This document shows, piece after piece, positions 18,940 through 28,502 of a DNA stretch of 64,000 nucleotides (the first letter of the stretch is position 1; each line of letters begins with the position of its first letter). Below the pieces are notes generated by a model that was not told where the DNA came from, made no database searches, and saw only the letters and a program-made list of their open reading frames with translations. Source of the DNA: Luteibacter yeojuensis. GTDB taxonomy: Bacteria > Pseudomonadota > Gammaproteobacteria > Xanthomonadales > Rhodanobacteraceae. Made by a program: the position numbers and the translations under genes. Location of the stretch: assembly GCF_000964085.1 (NCBI RefSeq), contig NZ_JZRB01000001.1:124001-188000 (forward strand), written 5' to 3'.

Positions 18940-20235
18940 TTAGCGCTTGTCGGTGCCGACGTAGTCGCGGACATCCGCGCCGGTGTAGATCTGGCGCGGG
19001 CGGCCGATGCGCGACCCCGGGGTTTCGTGCTGTTCGATCCAGTGCGAGATCCAGCCGGACGTGCGCGCGATGGCGAACATGACGGTGAACATCTCGGTGG
19101 GGATGCCGAGCGCCTTGTAGATGATGCCCGAGTAGAAGTCGACGTTCGGGTAGAGCTTGCGCTCGACGAAGTAATCGTCCTTGAGCGCGGCCTCTTCGAG
19201 CTTCATGGCCACTTCAAGCAGCGGATCGTTCACGCCGAGCTCGTTGAGCACGTTGTGGCACGCCTCGCGGATGATCTTGGCGCGCGGGTCGAAGTTCTTG
19301 TACACGCGGTGGCCGAAGCCCATGAGGCGGAACGAATCGTTCTTGTCCTTCGCGCGCTTGACGGCGGTCTCGACCTTGTCGGCGGTGCCGATTTCTTCGA
19401 GCTGCAGCAGCACGGCCTCGTTGGCGCCGCCGTGGGCCGGGCCCCAGAGGGCGGTGATGCCGGCGGCAACGGACGCGTACGGGTTCGCACCGGTGGAGCC
19501 CACCAGGCGCACCGTGGACGTGGAAGCGTTCTGTTCGTGGTCGGCGTGCAGGATGAAGAGCAGGTCGAGCGCCTTCGCGACCACCGGGTTCACGTGGTAC
19601 GCCTCGCTCGGCACCTCGAACATGGTGTGCAGGAAGCGGGTGACGTACTCGAGGTTGTTGCGCGGGTAGCGGTTCGGCCAGCCGATGCTGTGGCGGTAGA
19701 TGGCCGAAGCGATGGTCGGCATCTTCGCGATAAGGCGGATGGCGGCCAGCTTGCGGTCGTCGGGGTTCTCGACGTTGAGGTCGTCGTGGTAGAACGCCGA
19801 GAGCGACGCCACCGACGCGGCGAGCATGGCCATCGGGTGCGCGTTATGGTGGAAGCCCTTGAGGAAGTCCTTAAGGTTCTCGTGCATCATCGAGTGGTGC
19901 GTGATGTCGTTCGAGAACTTCTCGAACTGCGGCTTGGTCGGCAGCTCGCCGTTGAGCAGCAGGTACGAGGTTTCGAGGAAGGTGGACTTCTCGGCCAGCT
20001 GCTCGATGGGGTAGCCGCGGTACAGCAGGATGCCCTTGTCGCCGTCGATGTAGGTGATGGCGCTCTTGGTGCTGGCGGTGCTGCCGTAGCCCGGGTCGTA
20101 CGTGAAGTAGCCCGTATCCTTGTAGAGCGTGCCGATGTCGACGCACTCGGCGCCCAGGGTGCCGCCGATGACCGGCAGTTCACTCACGGGTTTGTTGGAT
20201 TCATCGACCAATTTGACGGTTTTGGCGTCGGACAC
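18940..20235 (-). CDS. gltA: Citrate synthase (type II)
   Basis: 431 residues; condenses oxaloacetate and acetyl-CoA to citrate at the entry of the TCA cycle. Catalytic regions are clear: [39 protein letters not shown] (active-site histidine), [14 protein letters not shown] (second histidine) and [13 protein letters not shown] with the catalytic aspartate just before it. The N-terminal beta domain ([22 protein letters not shown]) marks the hexameric, NADH-regulated Gram-negative type. The start is a GTG at 20235 with AAGGAG six bases upstream; an ATG 30 codons further up gives a non-homologous extension. Confidence 0.96.
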   Translation of the reverse strand: MSDAKTVKLVDESNKPVSELPVIGGTLGAECVDIGTLYKDTGYFTYDPGYGSTASTKSAITYIDGDKGILLYRGYPIEQLAEKSTFLETSYLLLNGELPTKPQFEKFSNDITHHSMMHENLKDFLKGFHHNAHPMAMLAASVASLSAFYHDDLNVENPDDRKLAAIRLIAKMPTIASAIYRHSIGWPNRYPRNNLEYVTRFLHTMFEVPSEAYHVNPVVAKALDLLFILHADHEQNASTSTVRLVGSTGANPYASVAAGITALWGPAHGGANEAVLLQLEEIGTADKVETAVKRAKDKNDSFRLMGFGHRVYKNFDPRAKIIREACHNVLNELGVNDPLLEVAMKLEEAALKDDYFVERKLYPNVDFYSGIIYKALGIPTEMFTVMFAIARTSGWISHWIEQHETPGSRIGRPRQIYTGADVRDYVGTDKR

Positions 20236-20370
20236 GGCGAGCTCCTTCTTAGCTTTTGCAGCGCGTATTGGGGAATGGAACATGCGGCCGCGGGGAGGGC
20301 CGTAAAGTTCCCCATTATCGCACATAGCCCCGTCGAACGTCCGTTCGAGCCAGGTTAAAAGCGCGCACGC

Positions 20371-20411
20371 AAAAAGACACGGGGCAAGCCAAGGGCTCGC
20401 CCCGTGTCTTT
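20371..20411 (-). terminator. Terminator after rpmE2
   Basis: Thirteen-base stem AAAGACACGGGGC / GCCCCGTGTCTTT around a 13-base loop. A run of five A (T on the minus strand) follows on the rpmE2 side. It could act in both directions. Confidence 0.85.
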
Positions 20412-20460
20412 CTATCCTCGCGAAACGCCACCCCGCAGGCGGCGCGCGGACCGCTACGGC

Positions 20461-20706
20461 TTACTTCTTGCCGTAGCGCTGGCGGAACTTGTCGACGCGG
20501 CCGCCCACGTCGAGGGTCTTCTGCTTGCCCGTGTAGAACGGGTGCGAGTGGCTGGTGATATCCAGCTTGATGACCGGGTATTCGTTACCGTCTTCCCACT
20601 TCACGGTTTCCTTCGAGGACATGGTCGAGCGCGTAAGGAACGCGAAATCGGACGACAGGTCCTGGAAGACCACCGGCTGGTACTTCGGATGGATGTTTTC
20701 TTTCAT
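20461..20706 (-). CDS. rpmE2: 50S ribosomal protein L31 type B
   Basis: 81 residues matching the zinc-free type B form of L31: [16 protein letters not shown] at the start, then [31 protein letters not shown] and the [10 protein letters not shown] tail. The CxxC zinc motif of type A is absent. Type B copies replace the zinc form under zinc limitation in many bacteria and are often Zur-controlled; no Zur box was recognised here. Transcribed alone, with its own terminator. Confidence 0.95.
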   Translation of the reverse strand: MKENIHPKYQPVVFQDLSSDFAFLTRSTMSSKETVKWEDGNEYPVIKLDITSHSHPFYTGKQKTLDVGGRVDKFRQRYGKK

Positions 20707-20800
20707 AGCAGCGACTTCTTGGAATGGCGGGGTGAAAAGAGCGGCATTGTAGCCCGGGGCCGGTCACTCCGCAACCAGCCCCACAACCCAGCGCACCCCC

Positions 20801-20828
20801 TGTGGGAGCGCGCTTGCGCGCGACGGGG
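20801..20828. repeat. Single REP half-unit
   Basis: One copy of TGTGGGAGCGCGCTTGCGCG without its inverted partner, ending 6 bases before the nucleoside hydrolase stop codon. Confidence 0.85.
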
Positions 20829-20833
20829 CTACC

Positions 20834-21766
20834 TCACCCCACCCCGAGCGCCCCGGCGATCAACTCCCCAAACCGCCCCTGGTCCACCTCGAGCACGATC
20901 CGCGCATTGGCCTTGCCGCCCAGACGGTTATGCCAGTCCACGACCGTGGCGCCCCGCGTCAGGCGGCCATCCAGTTCGATCGCCACATGCCGGGTCTCGG
21001 CGCGGGTGACCATGCCCGGGTCGAGCGCCACGGCCATGGCCAGGGCATCAGCGGCGATGAACCCGGTGCGCTCGTGCTCGGCGTTGAACTTGCGGGCCGT
21101 ACCGAACACGTCGTGGAAGAACGCCGCGCGCTTGTCGCCCGAGGCCACCCAGCCTTCGTAGATGGCATCAGGGAAGGCATGGCGCACCGTGGCCTCCCAG
21201 TCGACCAGATCGAACATGTCGAACGACTCGAACACCACGTGCGCAGCCTCCGGGTCGAAGCCGATGTTGAATTCCGCGGGCACCTTGCCCGTGTTGCCAT
21301 GGCCGGTGACCGCACCACCCATGATGACCAGGCGCTTCATCCGCCGAGGCAGCGTGGGGTCGAGGCGTACGGCCAGGGCGAGGTTGGTCAGGGGGCCCAG
21401 CGCCACCAGGGTGAGCTCGCCAGGGCGCTCGTTGGTGAGGCGGATGATGGCGAGCGCCGCATGCTCGGCTTCGGCCGGGTGCGTGGGCTCGGGGAAGCCC
21501 ACGTCGCCGAAGCCGTCCTCGCCGTGCACGAACGCCGCGTCTTCTTCCGGCGCGCGCACCAGCGGCGAGGGGCAACCCGCGAAGACCGGCGTGGCCGCGC
21601 CGACCAGGTCCACCAACGTGCGCGCATTGCGCACGGTGTGCTTCAGGCCGACGTTGCCGGCGGCCACCGTGAGGGCGGCGACGTCGGTGTGGGCGTGGGC
21701 CATGAGGATGGCGAGGGCATCGTCGACACCCGGGTCGGTGTCGATCAGGAGCGGCAGTCGGGTCAT
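20834..21766 (-). CDS. Inosine/uridine-preferring nucleoside hydrolase family protein
   Basis: 310 residues of the calcium-dependent nucleoside N-ribohydrolase family, which cleave ribonucleosides to base and ribose in salvage. The N-terminal metal motif LLIDTDPGVDDALAI (aspartates 9, 11, 15, 16) is complete. Further family blocks are TVAAGNVGL, ELTLVALGPLTNLALA, MGGAVTGHGN and PAEFNIGFDPEAA, with the calcium aspartate in FIAADALAMAVALDP. Substrate range cannot be read from the sequence. Appears monocistronic. Confidence 0.93.
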   Translation of the reverse strand: MTRLPLLIDTDPGVDDALAILMAHAHTDVAALTVAAGNVGLKHTVRNARTLVDLVGAATPVFAGCPSPLVRAPEEDAAFVHGEDGFGDVGFPEPTHPAEAEHAALAIIRLTNERPGELTLVALGPLTNLALAVRLDPTLPRRMKRLVIMGGAVTGHGNTGKVPAEFNIGFDPEAAHVVFESFDMFDLVDWEATVRHAFPDAIYEGWVASGDKRAAFFHDVFGTARKFNAEHERTGFIAADALAMAVALDPGMVTRAETRHVAIELDGRLTRGATVVDWHNRLGGKANARIVLEVDQGRFGELIAGALGVG

Positions 21767-21818
21767 CGTGCGGTGGGCGTCCTTGGTCGGCCGGACAGCA
21801 TAGCGCCGCCGCGCCGGT

Positions 21819-24707
21819 TCAGACAGCCTTGGCCTCGCTGGCAGCCTTTTCGCCGAAATCGAAGCCCAGTTCGGTGATCACGTGGGTGACGGCGACGCAG
21901 AGCGCATCAAGCGCCGCCGTGCGCCTTGCCAGCCGTGGGCGCAGGTCGAGCGTGCAGGTGAGCCCCATCTGGAGGAGGTCGGCGTGGGCCACGTGCAGCG
22001 TATCGGCCTGGGCCTGGGTCAGCAGGCCCGCCACGCGCAGTTCGTCGATCAGCACGCTGTTGGCCGTGGTGTGCAGGATGCCGGGTTGCTCCGCGGCGTG
22101 GGCAAGCACCATGCCCTGCAGCGCGAACTCGATGTCGATGAGGCCGCCCCTGCCCTGCTTGAGATCGAACTGAGAGGCGTCCGAGCGGTCGCGCTCCGCG
22201 CGCCAGCGGGCCCGCATGGCACCGACCTCCGCCAGCACGCGCGCCGTGTCGCGCGCTGCACCCAGGATGTCGCGGCGCACCCGCTCCAGGCCCTGGCCCA
22301 CCGCCGCGTCGCCCGCGACGAAGCGCGCGCGCTGCAGCGCCTGGTGTTCCCATGTCCATGCGCGATCGCGCTGGTAGGCCTCGAACGCATCCACGCTGGC
22401 GACCAGCAGGCCCTTCGAGCCATCGGGGCGCAGGCGGGTGTCGACGTCATAGAGCTTGCCCGCGTGTGTCTGGGCGCCGAGCCAGTGCATGACGCGCTGG
22501 GCGAGCCGCTGGTACCAGCGGGTGCCATCCACGGGGCGCGCACCATCGCTGGTCGCATTCGCCCGCTTGCCGTCGTAGACGAAGACCAGGTCGAGATCGG
22601 ACGCGAACCCGAGTTCCTCGCCACCGAGGCTGCCGTACCCGAGCACGGCGAAGCCCATGCCCTCGCCGGGCAAGCGCCCGTGCTGCGACGTCATCTCGCG
22701 CGCGGCCAGCGCCAGCACCGCGCCGATGACCGCCTCCGCCAGGCCCGCCAACCGGCGCGCCGTGGCCGTCGCATCGGCGCGCCCGTCACTGAACGCAAGG
22801 CCGAGGCGGAACGCAATGCTAGAGCGGAATTCGTTGATGCGCTCCAGCTCGCGCTCCGCGTCGCGCTCATCGAGCGTGCCCAGGGACCGCACGATTTCGG
22901 CGGTGATGTCAGCCCGCTTCAAAGGTAGCTGGTCGATGCGCGGGTCGAGCACATCGTCGAGCAACAACGGCTGAGCGATGACTCGCTCGGCGAGGAACGC
23001 GCTGCCGGCGAATACCGACGCGACACGCCGGCGCGCGCTCGGCTGCTCGTCGAGCAACGCAAGGTACGACGAGCGTCGCGCCACGGCCTGCACCAGCCGG
23101 ACCATCCGCAACAGGCTCGACACGGGTGCGGCGCTCGCGCGCGCGGCCGCGATGAGCTGGGGCATGAGCCGCTCGAGCCGCTCGGACGAGCGCGCGGACA
23201 TGGAGCGCACCGCGGCCGCCTGCGGCAGCTTGCCCAGTTCGGCGGCCGCCTCGGCACCCGGGACGAAGCCCGAGGCTTCCATGGTTTCCGCCGACAGCGA
23301 CTCATCGCGTGCCGCCTGCCAAAGCTCGATATCGGCGGCTGGCGCGGAGGCGGTCTGGCCGCCCTGTGGCACCAGCACCTCCGCGAATTCCGCCGAGACC
23401 GCCGTACGGTGCTTCGCCAGGTCGGTGGCCAGCGCCTCCCACGAAGGGAAATCGAGGCCGAGCGCCAGGCGCTCGCGCGACAGGGCATCGTCGGGGATAT
23501 CGTGCGTCTGCGCGTCGCGCAGCATCTGCACGCGGTTCTCAAGGCGGCGCAGGAATACGTAGGCCTCCCGGAGCAGTTTCGCGCGTGCCCTGGGGATATA
23601 GCCGCGCGACTCGCACGCGCGCAGCGCCGGCAGCAGGCCACGGACCCGCAACGCGGGGTCGCGGCCACCGCGGATCATCTGGGTCAGCTGCACCACGAAC
23701 TCGATCTCGCGGATGCCGCCGGGGCCCAGCTTGAGGTTGCCGGCGAGATCCTTGCGCGCCACTTCGGCATCGATCAGTGCCTTCATCTCGCGCAGGCCGG
23801 CGAACGCCGTGTAATCGAGGTAGCGGCGGTACACGAAGGGCCGCAGCATGTCCTGCAGTTCGCGGCCAGCGGTGCGGTCGCCCGCCACCGGGCGCGCCTT
23901 GATCCACGCGTAGCGCTCCCAGTCGCGGCCTTCGCGCTGGTAGTACTGCTCCATGGACGTGAACGGCAGCGCCAGGCGCCCCGCATTGCCGAAGGGCCGC
24001 AAGCGCAGGTCGACGCGGGCACAGATGCCGTCGACGGTGGGCTCGGCCAACAGGCGCACCAGCTGCCGGCCCTCGCGAACGAAGTATTCACCGTTGTCGA
24101 GCGGCCGGGAACCATCGGTGTCGCCACCCGATGCATAGGCGAGCACCAGGTCGATGTCGGACGAGAAATTGAGTTCGTTGCCGCCAAGCTTGCCAAAGCC
24201 CAGCACCACCATGCGCTGCTCCTTGCCAGCGGGGTCGCGCGCCGTGCCATAGCGGGCGCGCATGGCGGTTTCCGACCACCGCAGTGCCTCGGCCAGGAGG
24301 GTCTCGTACAACGCGCTCGTGGACGAAAGCGTTTCGTCGATATCGTCCAGCCCGTTGACATCGCGGAAGACGATGCGCACCGCCTCGGCGTGGCGGAACC
24401 GGCGCAGGACGGCCATGCAGCGGTTCTCGTCTCCCGGCAGATCCAGCGTGGCGCCGCGCGTGGAGGCATCGCCGTTGGCCCGCAGGCGCTCGAGCCCGGC
24501 GGGCGCCAGCAGCTCGGGCTGCCGTCGCAGCACATCGTAGGCGAAGTCCGACGCGAGCAAGGTGCGGCGGACGCGTTCGGCGACACCCGCATCGTCGTGA
24601 AGCGGGATACGCGCGGCGCGGCACGCAGCCATCACGTCCGCGTAACGCTGGTCGATGAGCGCTCTCAGCTCGGCGCTCTCGGCGGGGATCGGGGAAGGAT
24701 CATTCAT
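21819..24707 (-). CDS. glnE: Bifunctional glutamine synthetase adenylyltransferase/deadenylase
   Basis: 962 residues. Two nucleotidyltransferase domains, each with GxGxLGGxEL...SDxDL: GFGKLGGNELNFSSDIDL in the N-terminal (de-adenylylating) half and GYGSLGGEELGFASDLDLVF in the C-terminal (adenylylating) half, separated by helical regions. GlnE modifies glutamine synthetase in response to PII state. The start at 24707 gives MNDPSPIPAESAELRAL; a longer reading frame to 24794 has no family support. Ends 53 bases upstream of the nucleoside hydrolase start. Confidence 0.95.
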   Translation of the reverse strand: MNDPSPIPAESAELRALIDQRYADVMAACRAARIPLHDDAGVAERVRRTLLASDFAYDVLRRQPELLAPAGLERLRANGDASTRGATLDLPGDENRCMAVLRRFRHAEAVRIVFRDVNGLDDIDETLSSTSALYETLLAEALRWSETAMRARYGTARDPAGKEQRMVVLGFGKLGGNELNFSSDIDLVLAYASGGDTDGSRPLDNGEYFVREGRQLVRLLAEPTVDGICARVDLRLRPFGNAGRLALPFTSMEQYYQREGRDWERYAWIKARPVAGDRTAGRELQDMLRPFVYRRYLDYTAFAGLREMKALIDAEVARKDLAGNLKLGPGGIREIEFVVQLTQMIRGGRDPALRVRGLLPALRACESRGYIPRARAKLLREAYVFLRRLENRVQMLRDAQTHDIPDDALSRERLALGLDFPSWEALATDLAKHRTAVSAEFAEVLVPQGGQTASAPAADIELWQAARDESLSAETMEASGFVPGAEAAAELGKLPQAAAVRSMSARSSERLERLMPQLIAAARASAAPVSSLLRMVRLVQAVARRSSYLALLDEQPSARRRVASVFAGSAFLAERVIAQPLLLDDVLDPRIDQLPLKRADITAEIVRSLGTLDERDAERELERINEFRSSIAFRLGLAFSDGRADATATARRLAGLAEAVIGAVLALAAREMTSQHGRLPGEGMGFAVLGYGSLGGEELGFASDLDLVFVYDGKRANATSDGARPVDGTRWYQRLAQRVMHWLGAQTHAGKLYDVDTRLRPDGSKGLLVASVDAFEAYQRDRAWTWEHQALQRARFVAGDAAVGQGLERVRRDILGAARDTARVLAEVGAMRARWRAERDRSDASQFDLKQGRGGLIDIEFALQGMVLAHAAEQPGILHTTANSVLIDELRVAGLLTQAQADTLHVAHADLLQMGLTCTLDLRPRLARRTAALDALCVAVTHVITELGFDFGEKAASEAKAV

Positions 24708-24884
24708 GGGACGGTCATTCTGCCTGACATGGTCACAAGCGCGCAGTGGCGCCGTTTGCAGCCGTTTTCGGCATAAGTATGCGAAAGATCGCATGGAACA
24801 ACGTGGATTTACCTGACAACTGGTTCATGTCAGGCGCGTTACAGTCCTCGTCCCCTCGCTACAGGGGCGTGACACGAGGCGCTT

Positions 24885-26777
24885 ATGAAAGGTAATTCAA
24901 CGGGTTGGCGCGGCACAGCGGCCAAGGTCATCCTCCCGGTGGCCCTGGCGGTCGTTTTTGTCCTCTACACCGGCTTCCTCGATGGCAACCCGGGCGTGGC
25001 GTCTGCCGAGTGGGCGGACCGGCCATGGCACCTGTTCGCCAACGCCTTCCCGGCGCTGTTGTGCGCCATGTTGCTGCTGGTATTGACCCGCCGCGCCCTC
25101 CTCTCGTTCGCACTGGCGTTCCTGGCCCAGGGCATCGTGCTCGCGGTCAGCGCCATCAAGATGAAGAACCTCGGGTCACCGCTGCTGCCCGCCGATTTCC
25201 GCATGGTCGGCCAGCTGAAGAACGGCGGCCTGCACCTGCTGGGCGGGTACCTGCCGACGAACCCGCTGCCCTACCTCGCCATCGCCGCCACCATCGCGCT
25301 CATCGTGCTGCTCGCGAAGTACGAGCCGCCCCTGTTTGCCCGCCGCACGCATGGCCGCCGCCTCGCCAGCGGCGTGGCGCTGGTCGCCCTCATCGGTACG
25401 CTGTTCGCCGGCCTGCCGGCGTGGGCGCACATGTACGACAAGGACCGGCTCGGGATGCAGCCCTGGTCGGCCGCGTCCAATGCCGGCTACAACGGCGTGG
25501 TCACCACGCTCATGCAATTCCGCCTGCAAAACGCGGGCAAGAAGACGAAGGCCGATGCGGGCGAAGCCAGCCGCTTTATCGCCAGCACCGATGGCGCGTT
25601 GCGCCAGCACATGGCCGACGCCGCCGCCAACACACGCCAGACGCCCGATATCGTCATTGTCCAGAGCGAATCGTTCTTCGACCCGTCGGTGATCAAGGGC
25701 CTGCAGGAGCAGGACTTCGCGCCGAACCTGCACCGCCTGGCCAAACACGCCAGCTTCGGCCAGCTGCATGTACCCACTTATGGCGGCGGCACCATCCGTA
25801 CTGAGTTCGAAGTGCTGACCGGCCTGTCGCTGCGCTATTTCCCCACCATGCAGTTCCCCTACCTGCAGATGCATGCGGGGGTCATGCCGGGCATGGTCCG
25901 CGCGCTGCGCGCGCACGGCTATGAGACCGTTGCCGTGCACGGCAACGACCCGGGTTTCTGGAACCGCACGGCCGCGTTCCGCGCGCTGGGCTTCGACCGG
26001 TTCGTGTCGCAGAAGGATTTCCCGGCCAACGCGACGAAGAACGGCGAATACATGCCCGACAGCGCCATGACCGACGAGATCATGGCGCAGCTGAAGAACG
26101 ACGGCCCGCCGCGCTTCGTCTTCGCCATCAGCATGGAGGCGCACGGCCCGTACGATAAGTCGACCATCGCCAACACCGCGGAGCGTGATGCGATCGCCGT
26201 GCCTGACGGCATCAGCGACGATGCGAAACTGCAACTGCGCAACTACGTCTATCACATGCGCCATGCCGACGCGGAACTGGGCCGCCTGGCCGATCTGCTG
26301 AAGAAGCGCGAGCGCCCCACGCTTCTGCTGTTCTACGGCGACCACCTGCCGGCCCTGACCGAAACCTACGCAAAGGCCGGCTTCACCAACGGCCGCGACA
26401 TGCTTACGCAGACGGTGCCGTACATCCTTATCGATGCGCATGGCGACGGCCCGGCACCGCGCCACGACGACCTTGCCGCGTGGATGTTGCCTGGCCGCCT
26501 GATGGAACAGGCTGGCGTGCATGATGACGCCTACTACGCGCTCACGCAGGTGGTCGCACCGCAGCTCGCCGCGCTGACGCGCGCGCCCGACGCGCCGGAG
26601 ACAAGCGAGGACGCACAGCTCAAGTACACCGATGTCTCGATGGGCAACGTGGCCATGCTGCGCATGAAGAACAAGCTCGGCCCCATGGTGGCGCAGTACA
26701 CGCCGCTCGACACATCGATGATGGCGCGGCAGGGCGGTGATCAGGAAGACGCCGCGGCCGCCGGCGTGCGGCAGTAA
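24885..26777 (+). CDS. LTA synthase/OpgB-like membrane phosphoglycerol transferase
   Basis: 630 residues. Five N-terminal membrane helices (roughly 13-30, 49-68, 70-90, 128-145, 162-182) precede a periplasmic sulfatase-fold domain. Key residues are E262 in QSESFF, the catalytic threonine T303 in GGGTIRTEFEVLTG, and FYGDHLPAL near the C-terminal metal site. The family transfers phosphoglycerol from phosphatidylglycerol to glycans. In Gram-negatives the usual acceptors are periplasmic glucans (OpgB), but here no opgGH genes are adjacent. The last 40 residues are polar and disordered-looking. Confidence 0.92.
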   Translation: MKGNSTGWRGTAAKVILPVALAVVFVLYTGFLDGNPGVASAEWADRPWHLFANAFPALLCAMLLLVLTRRALLSFALAFLAQGIVLAVSAIKMKNLGSPLLPADFRMVGQLKNGGLHLLGGYLPTNPLPYLAIAATIALIVLLAKYEPPLFARRTHGRRLASGVALVALIGTLFAGLPAWAHMYDKDRLGMQPWSAASNAGYNGVVTTLMQFRLQNAGKKTKADAGEASRFIASTDGALRQHMADAAANTRQTPDIVIVQSESFFDPSVIKGLQEQDFAPNLHRLAKHASFGQLHVPTYGGGTIRTEFEVLTGLSLRYFPTMQFPYLQMHAGVMPGMVRALRAHGYETVAVHGNDPGFWNRTAAFRALGFDRFVSQKDFPANATKNGEYMPDSAMTDEIMAQLKNDGPPRFVFAISMEAHGPYDKSTIANTAERDAIAVPDGISDDAKLQLRNYVYHMRHADAELGRLADLLKKRERPTLLLFYGDHLPALTETYAKAGFTNGRDMLTQTVPYILIDAHGDGPAPRHDDLAAWMLPGRLMEQAGVHDDAYYALTQVVAPQLAALTRAPDAPETSEDAQLKYTDVSMGNVAMLRMKNKLGPMVAQYTPLDTSMMARQGGDQEDAAAAGVRQ

Positions 26778-26794
26778 ACAGACGTCCATACTTC

Positions 26795-26815
26795 CGCGGC
26801 ACGCGTGCCGCGTTT
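26795..26815 (+). terminator. Weak terminator after the LTA-synthase-like gene
   Basis: Perfect 18-base palindrome CGCGGCACGCGTGCCGCG followed by only three T residues, 18 bases past the stop. Confidence 0.55.
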
Positions 26816-26957
26816 GCCACGCAGGTCACAGAACACGATATCCCCCGCCACTAGCCTGCACCTTCCATCGCCATTCGCGGTGGGAGGTGCAGGGGGCTGC
26901 GCCGGTGTGTACCGACGCTCCAAGGACGACATCCTTCCCAACGCAGGAGTCGTACGC

Positions 26958-27974
26958 ATGAAGAGGTTCGCTTCACTCGCAAGGGTCGTAGCGCAAACGG
27001 GCATCATCGCGGCCATGCTCTCCCTTTCCGTCGCCGCCTTGGCGGCGCAGGCGCCACAGGCACAAGCGGCGCCACCCACCCTGCAACTCACGCGCGTGGG
27101 CACGTTGCCGCCTGGCGCAAAGCCTGCGGGCGTACCCGACGATTTCGTCGTCACCCCCAACGGTTACTTCTCGCCGGATTGCGTCGCCACCATCCATGCC
27201 GGCGACAAGCTGCAGAAGGATGGCCTTATCCGCCATGCCAGTGGCGCCGTTGAAAAGCCGGCTACATGTGGCAAGGCCAACTTCAACCTCCGTGGCGACC
27301 GCGTCGAACCCAACGGCCAGGTCACGCTGCGCGCGAAGGGCACGCCGCCGCCGGAACAGACCGGCTGGGTGCAGTCAGCCAATTATTCCAGCGACAAACC
27401 CATTGGCCGCATCGTGGCCACGTGGACCGTGCCAAGCGCGCCGACCACGCAGGATGACCAGGTCATCTATTTCTTCCCCGGCCTGGAACAGCTGCCCGAC
27501 GTGAAGTCGATCCTGCAGCCCGTGCTTGGGTGGAACGGTTACAGCGACAAGAAGTGGACGCTCGCGAGCTGGAACTGCTGTGTCGACGGCACGACGTTCC
27601 ACAGTGACCCGGTGCCGGCCAACGAGGGTGATAACGTCGTGGGCGATACGTATTCCACCTGCGCGGCGGGCGTGGCGTGCGATACGTGGAAGATCGATTC
27701 GCGCAACACCACCACGGGCCAGACCAGCTCGCTTAGCACCGACCCGTACGCCGACCTCAACTGGGTGTTCGGCGGCGTGCTGGAGGTCTACAACGTGAGT
27801 ACGTGTGGGGAGTACCCCGGCGGCCCCATCACCTTCCACGATATCGAGGTGTACGACCGCGACAACAACCGCGTGGCGAACCCACCTTGGCAGGGCGGCG
27901 ATACGTCGAAGGTGGACCCGCAGTGCAACTACGGGCTCAACACGACGGCCACGTCGGCGACGATTTCCTACTAA
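26958..27974 (+). CDS. Secreted protein resembling glutamic (G1/eqolisin) peptidases
   Basis: 338 residues with a signal peptide (about 1-32, ALA-A type) and a domain of about 200 residues that is all-beta by pattern. Landmarks are SANYSSDKPIGRIVATWTVP (133-159 region), then LQPVLGW (Q187) and GGVLEVYNV (E276). In eqolisins a TVP-containing start, a Gln in an LQxG-type motif and a Glu about 85 residues later form the active site, and order and spacing fit here; homology is inferred by eye. Six cysteines (207, 208, 235, 241, 283, 323) are near the core. Ribosome site CAGGAG at 8 bases. A REP palindrome ending in Ts follows the stop. Confidence 0.75.
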   Translation: MKRFASLARVVAQTGIIAAMLSLSVAALAAQAPQAQAAPPTLQLTRVGTLPPGAKPAGVPDDFVVTPNGYFSPDCVATIHAGDKLQKDGLIRHASGAVEKPATCGKANFNLRGDRVEPNGQVTLRAKGTPPPEQTGWVQSANYSSDKPIGRIVATWTVPSAPTTQDDQVIYFFPGLEQLPDVKSILQPVLGWNGYSDKKWTLASWNCCVDGTTFHSDPVPANEGDNVVGDTYSTCAAGVACDTWKIDSRNTTTGQTSSLSTDPYADLNWVFGGVLEVYNVSTCGEYPGGPITFHDIEVYDRDNNRVANPPWQGGDTSKVDPQCNYGLNTTATSATISY

Positions 27975-27981
27975 CCCTGTT

Positions 27982-28025
27982 GGAGCGCGCTTGCGCGCGA
28001 TCGCGCGCAAGCGCGCTCCTTTTTT
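27982..28025 (+). repeat. Perfect REP palindrome doubling as terminator
   Basis: 38-base perfect palindrome (GGAGCGCGCTTGCGCGCGA and its complement, no spacer) followed by six T, 8 bases after the stop of the secreted protein gene. It has the form of an intrinsic terminator. Confidence 0.85.
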
Positions 28026-28104
28026 GTTCTGTTTGCGCAGGCCTTTTTTTGGTTCCTCGAGCACTGCACAGGTCAGTTGCTGTCTCGCGCCAGTGCGCCG
28101 GTTC

Positions 28105-28299
28105 ATTCGCGTATGCGAATGCGTGTAACCAGCGGCTTGCGCCGCTATAGGCTGGTGGCGTTTGGCAAGTCGGCGGCGGGCGGGGCCCTGGGGCCGCCAG
28201 TCGCGGACCTACGGACCGGGCCGTAGCCCCGCTAACGCCATGACGTGATGTTGCGCGGCCCTCCGCTCATGTCGGCCCCAGAGCCCCACCCGCCGCCGA
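28105..28299. other. Strongly structured non-coding segment of unknown function
   Basis: Within a gene-free stretch of about 480 bases (28026-28502) lie, in order: hairpin ATTCGC-GTAT-GCGAAT (28105-28120), hairpin AGCGGC-TTGC-GCCGCT (28131-28146), and a long inverted repeat with 27-base arms at 28170-28196 and 28273-28299 that pair at 25 of 27 positions. The 76-base interior contains CTACGG-ACCGGG-CCGTAG (28209-28226). Nothing in it looks coding. It could be a structured RNA, an integron-type recombination site or the remnant of a mobile element; the integron core motifs I looked for were not matched well. Confidence 0.6.
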
Positions 28300-28502
28300 G
28301 TCCACACGCCCGGTATCGTGAAACACAAGCAGGAGGATCCTGCGCTACCGCATGCCTTTCTTCGCGAGAGGAAAGGTGACAAGAGTCAAGAACATGCGAA
28401 TGGCGGTGCATATTCTTCATACCGATTCGACTTGCTTCGCTAGTGACACGGCGGCACGCTGTGTAGCGCACGAAGCGGATACGTAGGACGAGGAGAATTG
28501 AA

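Noticed and set aside
20461..20706. Zinc-binding (type A) L31
   Set aside because: No CxxC pair is present; sequence follows the type B form.
28105..28299. Integron attC site
   Set aside because: The long inverted repeat has the right general shape, but the RYYYAAC and GTTRRRY core motifs are not matched at its ends and no integrase gene is present, so it is reported only as an unexplained structure.
28352..28486. 44-codon frame upstream of the ACP-like gene, with AGGAGG at 28331
   Set aside because: The AGGAGG is 15 bases from the ATG, too far for normal use, and the product has no recognisable feature. Could be a leader peptide but not supported.
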